Assembly (NCBI GenBank): GCA_038093975.1
Contig: JBBPTG010000417.1
Location: 1 to 14,941 of the forward strand
Source: Chalciporus piperatus
Taxonomy: Eukaryota; Basidiomycota; Agaricomycetes; Boletales; Boletaceae
Length of the DNA: 14,941 bases
Direction of reading: 5' to 3'
In this document: positions 9,956 to 14,941 of the stretch, in pieces
Numbering within the stretch: position 1 is the first letter of the stretch
How the letters are laid out: the number at the start of each line of letters is the position of its first letter
Notes under the pieces: model-generated
The model's database searches: none
Told to the model about the DNA's origin: nothing
The model's input: only the letters and a program-made list of their open reading frames with translations
Program-made: the position numbers and the translations under genes

Positions 9956-10322
9956 TACTTTATTTACTTGCCAGTCTCGACACGACCATGGAAAGTAGAT
10001 AAGAGTGAGAAGTGAACCAGTAGATAAGGCAAGTTAATTCTACACATGAAGAGTACTGGTACATCAAGACAAATATTATACAATCACCTCAAATGTGTGA
10101 TGATCAGCAAACCTATTGACATAGAATGCTCTGAATACATCGTACGAGTGATGAGGTCTGAGTCCAAGCGGGACACATTGGTTGTAAAAGATGGGAAGAA
10201 GATGTACAGCTCGACAAATGGTGTGTATGTGGATAAGTGCAATTGCGGGGCAGTGGCGATGATTGAATGCAGGGTGGACAATCCACATTCCTGTGTCTTC
10301 GTCCGGTTTGTCGCCAACAACG
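9956..10322. other. Region between HD2b side and HD2c 3' end
   Basis: About 370 bp with no supportable gene. An open frame of 130 codons on the plus strand (10046-10438) overlaps the HD2c exon 4 antisense and resembles no known family. The minus-strand continuation beyond the HD2c stop shows no further HD2 similarity that I could recognise. Confidence 0.4.
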
Positions 10323-11451
10323 TCAAACCATTGAACGAGCACACAAGGATATCTGTCCCCTTGGAATGCGAAGGAAAAAAAAAACAAGGACATGAGGTTT
10401 GTGAATACAAGCAGGATGGGGAGCGGAGGAAGGCTTGATCATGATGGCTGAGATAGCTGCATAACAATCACCTGGCACCTTCCCTGCCTTGCACCGGGAT
10501 CGATTAAAAGAATCATCCCAAATGTTCATTAGAGAGAACTTTTCGATTAGCTCGTCAACATCGGCGGCACACTTGGGTGACTGCTCGGACGAGCCCACCA
10601 TACTCCGCTGCCATTCAGGAGCGAGAAACACAGGAACACTTGGGAAAGGGTTGTAGGCGCATGTTGATCGGTAGGGTGCGGGAAAGGCGTGAGGAGGGGC
10701 AACACCCTCGAGGACATTGCACACCTCCGCACGAGGACTCTGCTTGAATCGGGGTCAGCGTCTGGTTTAGGAGTCATGTAAGCTAACTTACGGATGCTGT
10801 TTGCTCGCTTGATGGTGAATCTGGGTCGCGGTTGGGGGGAACCGCAAACTTCCCCATCTTCTGAATAAGTGTGTCGAGCGGAAGGGTGGCTCCTTCTGAT
10901 ACTGGTTTTCTATGCAAAACCCTCTTTGTATGATTGTTATTGTGCTGATTTTGGAACTAACAGAATGAATGAGCACGCAATAAAACCTCATAGTGCAAGG
11001 ACAGGACGAACCCATACGTGGATCTGACAATAAGTCATGTCAGACTTTTTAGCGAGGAAGACCTTATCGGCATGCATAGGGAATGGATTCTCTTCGAAAA
11101 AATGTTTGAGTAAAGGCACGTATTGCTGGAAATAACGGCCATTAAGCCAAAATAATGAGAAACCAACCAGTTCACCCAACTTACGTGATTAAACGACCTG
11201 GACGTCTTGGATGCGACAGCTTCACCATTATTCTAGCAGCTGATGATTGATGACTCCTTACATTGGAACATGGACACACCTTCGCTAATTCAAAGATCCA
11301 AATTTTTCAAATAAAGTTGCGTGAACGTAGTGATAACAGTCTCCTCCGAGGACCCAGAACACGAGGGAATCTGTGCAAGCCTTGAGCAGGTACGGGAAAG
11401 TGCTGCAAGAGTGTGTTCCCGGAACTCGCGCCGGTAATATGCCTCGTGCAT
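10323..11451 (-). pseudogene. Decayed HD2-class homeodomain gene (HD2c)
   Basis: Paralogue of HD2b with the same exon plan. Minus-strand pieces: 11451-11185, 11125-11012, 10956-10792 and 10739-10323. Introns are 59, 55 and 52 bp; the first and third begin GTAAGT. Exon 2 is 114 bp, exactly as in HD2b. Exon 1 aligns with HD2b (LAQIPSCSGSSE against LADFPLPHSSE, then TFTQLYLK against TFANLYLT), but carries in-frame TGA at 11290-11292 and TAG at 11233-11235. Exons 2-4 stay open and include YVPLLKHFFEENPFP, a homeodomain, VSEGATLPLD and NVLEGVAPPHAFPAPY. The recognition helix reads WFQNQHNN where HD2b has WFQNRRNR, so the conserved Arg after Asn51 is His. Coding before ATG 11451 is absent because the DNA turns into an inverted repeat. 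It is most likely non-functional as an HD2 protein. It has no HD1 partner upstream. Confidence 0.85.
11190..11413 (+). repeat. Left arm of perfect 224-bp inverted repeat
   Basis: Its reverse complement equals 11454-11677 at every base I compared. The arm contains most of HD2c exon 1 read on the minus strand, including both nonsense codons. The outer border at 11190 falls six bases inside the exon 1 donor junction. Confidence 0.95.
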
Positions 11452-11453
11452 TG
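11414..11453. other. 40-bp spacer of the inverted repeat
   Basis: Unique sequence between the two arms. Read on the minus strand it continues HD2c exon 1 in frame (EAYYRREFREH preceded by ATG at 11451-11449), so the spacer belongs to the original HD2c gene and the right arm is the added copy. Confidence 0.8.
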
Positions 11454-11677
11454 CACTCTTGCAGCACTTTCCCGTACCTGCTCAAGGCTTGCACAGATTC
11501 CCTCGTGTTCTGGGTCCTCGGAGGAGACTGTTATCACTACGTTCACGCAACTTTATTTGAAAAATTTGGATCTTTGAATTAGCGAAGGTGTGTCCATGTT
11601 CCAATGTAAGGAGTCATCAATCATCAGCTGCTAGAATAATGGTGAAGCTGTCGCATCCAAGACGTCCAGGTCGTTTA
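11454..11677 (-). repeat. Right arm of perfect 224-bp inverted repeat
   Basis: Exact reverse complement of 11190-11413. Read on the plus strand it is HD2c exon 1 sequence with the same two stops. It is followed without a gap by an exon 4 segment of HD2c, so it is part of a larger inverted and internally deleted copy. Confidence 0.95.
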
Positions 11678-11845
11678 TACAACCCTTTCCCAAGTGTTCC
11701 TGTGTTTCTCGCTCCTGAATGGCAGCGGAGTACGGTGGGCTCGTCCGAGCGGTCACCCAAGTGTGCCGCCGATGTTGACGAGCTAATCGAAAAGTTCTCT
11801 CTAATGAACATTTGGGATGATTCTTTTAATCGATCCCGGTGTAAG
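11454..11845 (+). pseudogene. Inverted HD2c copy lacking the homeodomain
   Basis: Two blocks of HD2c are fused in forward orientation. 11454-11677 is the reverse complement of 11190-11413 (exon 1). 11678-11845 is the reverse complement of 10488-10655 (exon 4) with 3 mismatches in 168 bp. The 534 bp between these blocks in HD2c, comprising the homeodomain exons and three introns, are missing. The exon 4 part is open (NPFPSVPVFLAPEWQ, then DVDELIEKFSLMNIWDD). Similarity ends near 11845, after which the open frame continues into unrecognised DNA to 12157. It cannot bind DNA as an HD2 protein. Confidence 0.85.
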
Positions 11846-12748
11846 AAAGCTAAACCCTCTGTAGGAATAGAAATCCCGAGAAGGTTAGTAGCAAAAGATA
11901 AAGAAGGGTACGATAAGTTCGACCCTAAAGGGATTCCAGGGAATGAAGACAAGCAAAAGGACTCGTTTCCGGCGTACCAAACCGTTGAAGAACTGGAAAA
12001 TGATGTTCCGTACGAACAAACGGATGTTCCGGACCACTTCCTTGCTGTTAGGACTAGTGGAACGAAGGTAAGAACGGACGGAAAGTGTGGACGAAGGTTC
12101 CGGAGTTTTAGAGAGAGAGGTTGTTGCGTGGAGAAAAGAAAGGTCGATTCAAAATAAGCAAAGTACAGTCTTTTATAGTCCGGGCATACCCGAGACTCTG
12201 ATAGCGACAGAACGCTAAGTGACAGTACTGGACTAAGTATAGACAGGATAGATGACAAGACGAAAAGGATGAGTAAAAGTAAGGAAAGTGCAACAGTAAA
12301 GACGCATAGCAAGGTTAGAGAACATGGAATGGAAGGGAAGCTTGCCAGCGAATCATATCATACCTGGACAACGGTTTCCGGGGACACGGAGGACGATACC
12401 TGTGAACAAAACAAACTATCCGTGGTTTCCGTATACCACGGAACGACGGGAACAAGAAGTGATGGGGATGGAAAGCCGTATGTGCGGCGGAAGAGGTTGG
12501 AACATATATGGAAACGAAGGAAAGACGTCGAGGAATGTTGAGAATGGGAAATGGGGGTAGAACGCCGGCTGCAAGCGTAGGGAATATGCGTTCCCTACAT
12601 CCCAGGGTGACTTTGATGCTGACTGTCCCCAGTCAGTCACATGAGCGGATTAGGTAAGCGCCTCATGTCCGTGGGGGTGACAACTCCGCTTCAGCCGCTT
12701 CCTTTCTTCCTTCCCACTCCTTCTCCTCACACAACCATCCCCAACACT
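11846..12748. other. Purine-rich region without recognised gene
   Basis: From 11846 to 12157 a plus-strand frame continues from the HD2c copy (PRRLVAKDKEGYDKFDPKG, later YQTVEELENDVPYEQTD). It has a codon-like charged composition but matches nothing I know. 12158-12640 is purine-rich with no convincing ORF. Two perfect hairpins are visible: CCGTGG/CCACGG at 12420-12441 and GTAGGGAA/TTCCCTAC at 12578-12599. The stretch just before 12749 is pyrimidine-rich like a fungal promoter. An LTR or other element remnant is possible but no repeat pair was found. Confidence 0.45.
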
Positions 12749-13940
12749 ATGTCCTCCCGTCTCACAGCTCTCTTCGGTTCCGTCGCCGCTGAACCCGTCG
12801 ACGAAAGGGCCGCGGCCGCTAAGGCCTTCAAGGACGCCACGGAACTATTGCTCGACCTTGCCATGTGCGCGCCAGACGACAAAGAAGACTTGGCAGAGGA
12901 CCAGCGGCTCTGGGTGACGAGATGGAACGCCGCCATGGTGAGTTGCGTTGGTCTCTTCCGTGTCCGCGCTTACAACGGAAGTACTTCAGAGAGCCATGGA
13001 GCCGACGAAGGCTGCGGCTGCTGCGTTAGGCGTGCCCACGGTTATTCCCACACGGTCTCTCCAAGCCCTCGAAGAGGCAGAGGCTGCCCACGTCAAGTGG
13101 TCCGGGGAAGAGGCGGATAGGATCGAGGCGGCGAAGACCCAAGACGACGACGCGGAACCGGACACCACGATGGGCGACGAGACTGGGAGCGCTGAGAAGC
13201 CTCCCACCAGTGCCACCCCTCGTTCCACTCCCTCAATCCACGCTTCCGTCGGTAGTTCCGGCAAGGTATCCGTGGTCCTCGCTCGACCAACGCGTAAGGT
13301 GAGTCGCGGATTGATACGGAGCTATTCCACCTATTGACCATTGCACGGCGCAGCGATCGCGGGTCTCCATGGACGAGGATGACGAAGAGGATGAGGAACC
13401 CGGTACCGTCGAGCACCACCCGCCGTGCGTCAAGTGCGCAACCGCCAAGGTCCCGTGCCGTGGCATGCCCGACCGCACTTGCCTCAAATGTGCGAAGCTG
13501 AAGATTGCCTGCAACAAGGCAGGTGGACGAGGAGGAAAGAAGGCGACGGCCAAGGCGGCTGAGAAGCCCAAGAAAGCGGTCCCTGCGAAAGCAGAACCGA
13601 AGGCCCACAGTAAGTCCCCGTTGTTGCCGTATCATCCGTACTAATACGTTGTTCCGTTGCTTTTGCAGTTCGCGCGATCAGGGCATCAACGTCCCGGGTA
13701 CGTCGACCCCAGACTCCCGAGTCCATTCCGGACTTGGACGTCGAACTCGTCACGCCAAAGCTGAAGACGAAAGGCAAGGCGAAGGTGGGGACGGTTGAGG
13801 GGATGCAAACGGCGATCGCGGAAGTGGAAGCCGCCATGCAGTCGTCCCGGGGGCTGGTGCGCAAGGCCGAGGAGCAGCTTGACCAGGCCATGGGTAAGCT
13901 GGCGGATCTGAGGGCGATGGTCGCTGCCCTCGACAAGTAG
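12749..13940 (+). CDS. Six-cysteine (Gal4-like spacing) protein with coiled coil
   Basis: Unnamed family; function unknown. Exons: 12749-12937, 12990-13298, 13354-13609 and 13669-13940, giving 341 residues. Introns are 52, 55 and 59 bp with GTGAGT, GTGAGT and GTAAGT donors; the last contains a TACTAATAC branch site. Residues 1-63 are Ala-rich and helical. An acidic linker (DEDDEEDEE) precedes CVKCATAKVPC then CLKCAKLKIAC. The spacing CX2CX6CX7CX2CX6C fits the Zn2Cys6 binuclear cluster of Gal4-type regulators, yet it lies mid-protein and is followed by a Lys/Ala-rich tract. The last 45 residues form a heptad-like coiled coil (AIAEVEAAMQ to LADLRAMVAAL). An in-frame ATG at 12641 would add 36 residues. 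The gene is more GC-rich than the HD genes. Similar Cys-motif genes are, from memory, multicopy in mushroom genomes, so a transposon-associated origin is possible. Confidence 0.8.
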
Positions 13941-14815
13941 GTTTCCGCATCCCTTCGTCGCTATCCAATGTTTGTAACTTGTACGAATATCAATCCATCC
14001 GTGTCCGTATCCGTGTCCGTGTCCGTTCCGTATGAGTGATTCACTGGTCTAAGTAAGAAATGAAAGCGGTCAATAAGTGGAGTAAGGAATGCAAAAAAAA
14101 ACAAAACCATGGATCACTGATTCCGAAAGGCAGGGTTCCGCCTGCGCTACTTCTGACGTCTTCTCCTACCAAGGCCCCATATAACGCGCCCGGAATGGAC
14201 AGAACGGAATCAAAGGAATGGGCGTGTGTCCTGTTGAACTGGTGTCATCCTAAGCCATAAGGCTATGGACTACCAGAGCAGCATACTGCGTAGACACAAA
14301 GGGAGTTTGTGCTCGCTCACCTGATTGCAACGTTGTGGTTGTGGTTAAAGAGTTGTATTAACTCAGATCGACTGAGTTTGAATATATAAGTGTACAGTGG
14401 TGATTACCTAATCAACTATCGTTTATGGAAACGTAGTGAACTATACACTATGAGCGTAATACGTTCAACATGTCCCGTCACACGTTCGAAGTCTGAACGT
14501 AATAAGTAATCGTCTGTGAGACACCAGATACGAGAGAGAGATGTTTTTGGCTTTATGGTTTCTTTGTTTTGGGGATTAAGAGATAGGGGAAATAGAGATT
14601 GTTTTTGACGGTTTCTTTGTGGTTTTCTTTGATAGGATAGAAAGGGGAAAGTATAGTAAGTGACGGTTTTCTTATTAGCTTTTGTGTTTGTGAGAGACGG
14701 AAGAAGTCTCCGGACGAACACCGGGATGGAACGAATAGGAAGTAGATCGCTGGCCTAAGCCCAGGGTAAAACGGATACGTATCGTAATGACAGTGGGGGT
14801 ACACGGAACACGGTG
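13941..14815. other. Intergenic region, T/G-rich on plus strand
   Basis: No supportable gene in about 870 bp. It contains the hexamer repeat, a palindromic AACTCAG/CTGAGTT element at about 14359-14377, a TATA-like GAATATATAAG near 14380, and a T-rich low-complexity stretch (14540-14690) in which ACGGTTT(T)CTT occurs three times in variant form. Since the next gene ends at 14816 on the minus strand, part of this is its 3' UTR. Confidence 0.45.
13992..14029 (+). repeat. Short tandem repeat, GTCCGT units
   Basis: Imperfect hexamer repeat (CCGTGTCCGTATCCGTGT and onward) about 50 bp after the stop of the six-cysteine gene, in its 3' UTR or just beyond. Confidence 0.7.
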
Positions 14816-14941
14816 TTAGACGTCGAACTCGGACGGGTCCAAAGGGTCGAAGTCCCCTTGGTCGTCTTCATCCGAATCGTCCTCTTCCGCCAATTGATCC
14901 AATCTGTCGTCGTCCCGTTCGACAAACTCTGGTAACGGAAC
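14816..14941 (-). CDS. C-terminal tail of an unidentified acidic protein (partial)
   Basis: The minus-strand frame is open from the window edge to TAA at 14816-14818, giving 41 residues. It is strongly acidic, with FVERDDDRLDQLAEEDDSDE and ending DPLDPSEFDV. Codons look used rather than random and the acidic tail is typical of many nuclear or nucleic-acid-handling proteins, but the family cannot be named. The reading frame was chosen because it is the only one with this coherent composition; the rest of the gene lies outside the window. Confidence 0.5.
   Translation of the reverse strand, partial: VPLPEFVERDDDRLDQLAEEDDSDEDDQGDFDPLDPSEFDV

Noticed and set aside
10046..10438. 130-codon plus-strand open frame
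   Set aside because: It runs antisense to HD2c exon 4 and beyond, has no recognisable domain and no splice or start support. Its part over HD2c is best explained as a shadow.
11285..11582. Identical small open frames on both strands around the palindrome
   Set aside because: They exist only because the two arms are exact reverse complements. They read HD2c exon 1 out of frame.
11190..11677. Terminal inverted repeats of a DNA transposon
   Set aside because: The arms and spacer are HD2c coding sequence, there is no transposase between them, and no target duplication was seen at the outer borders.
11846..14815. Pair of LTRs around the six-cysteine gene
   Set aside because: I looked for matching blocks between 11846-12748 and 13941-14815 and found only short motifs. 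No long direct repeat or TG...CA ends could be defended.
1..14941. tRNA, rRNA or CRISPR arrays
   Set aside because: No cloverleaf-like set, ribosomal signature or regularly spaced repeat was recognised on either strand.

Overview
The window is a mushroom-type (Agaricomycete, Basidiomycota) homeodomain mating-type region, the A or HD locus. Three things support this. Mitochondrial intermediate peptidase (MIP), the classic flanking gene of this locus, lies at the left edge. Genes of both fungal mating classes, HD1 (TALE-like, WFxNxRRR) and HD2 (WFQNRR), follow it. All coding regions carry 48-59 bp GT-AG introns at conserved positions. Gene models were spliced by eye; no database search was possible.

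Layout, left to right. 2-1774 (+): 3' two-thirds of MIP. 2025-4029 (-): complete HD1 gene 'HD1a', 633 codons in 3 exons, with no divergent HD2 partner next to it. 4124-4884 (+): truncated UbiB/ADCK-family fragment with an in-frame stop. 4980-5244 (+): second, partial copy of the MIP 3' end, about 91% identical to the first. 5516-7425 (-): complete HD1 gene 'HD1b', 599 codons. 7590-9237 (+): complete HD2 gene 'HD2b', 498 codons, divergent from HD1b across 164 bp. 9250-9570: decayed fragment of a cysteine-motif gene. 9863-9955: candidate 3' coding exon. 10323-11451 (-): decayed HD2 paralogue 'HD2c' with two stops and a changed recognition helix. 11190-11677: a perfect 224-bp inverted repeat around a 40-bp spacer, whose right side continues into an inverted, internally deleted HD2c copy up to 11845. 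11846-12748: mostly unexplained purine-rich DNA. 12749-13940 (+): four-exon gene with a Gal4-spaced six-cysteine motif and a C-terminal coiled coil. 14816-14941 (-): acidic C-terminal tail of a gene running off the window.

Working model. In such loci HD1 and HD2 proteins from different mates pair through their N-terminal regions to form the transcription factor that starts the dikaryon programme. Here HD1b/HD2b is the only complete divergent pair. HD1a is an intact-looking orphan and HD2c is a relic. The second MIP tail sits beside HD1b just as the first sits beside HD1a. This suggests that a 'MIP tail-HD1-HD2' block from a diverged haplotype was joined next to the resident one, leaving the UbiB fragment and HD2 remnants at the seams.
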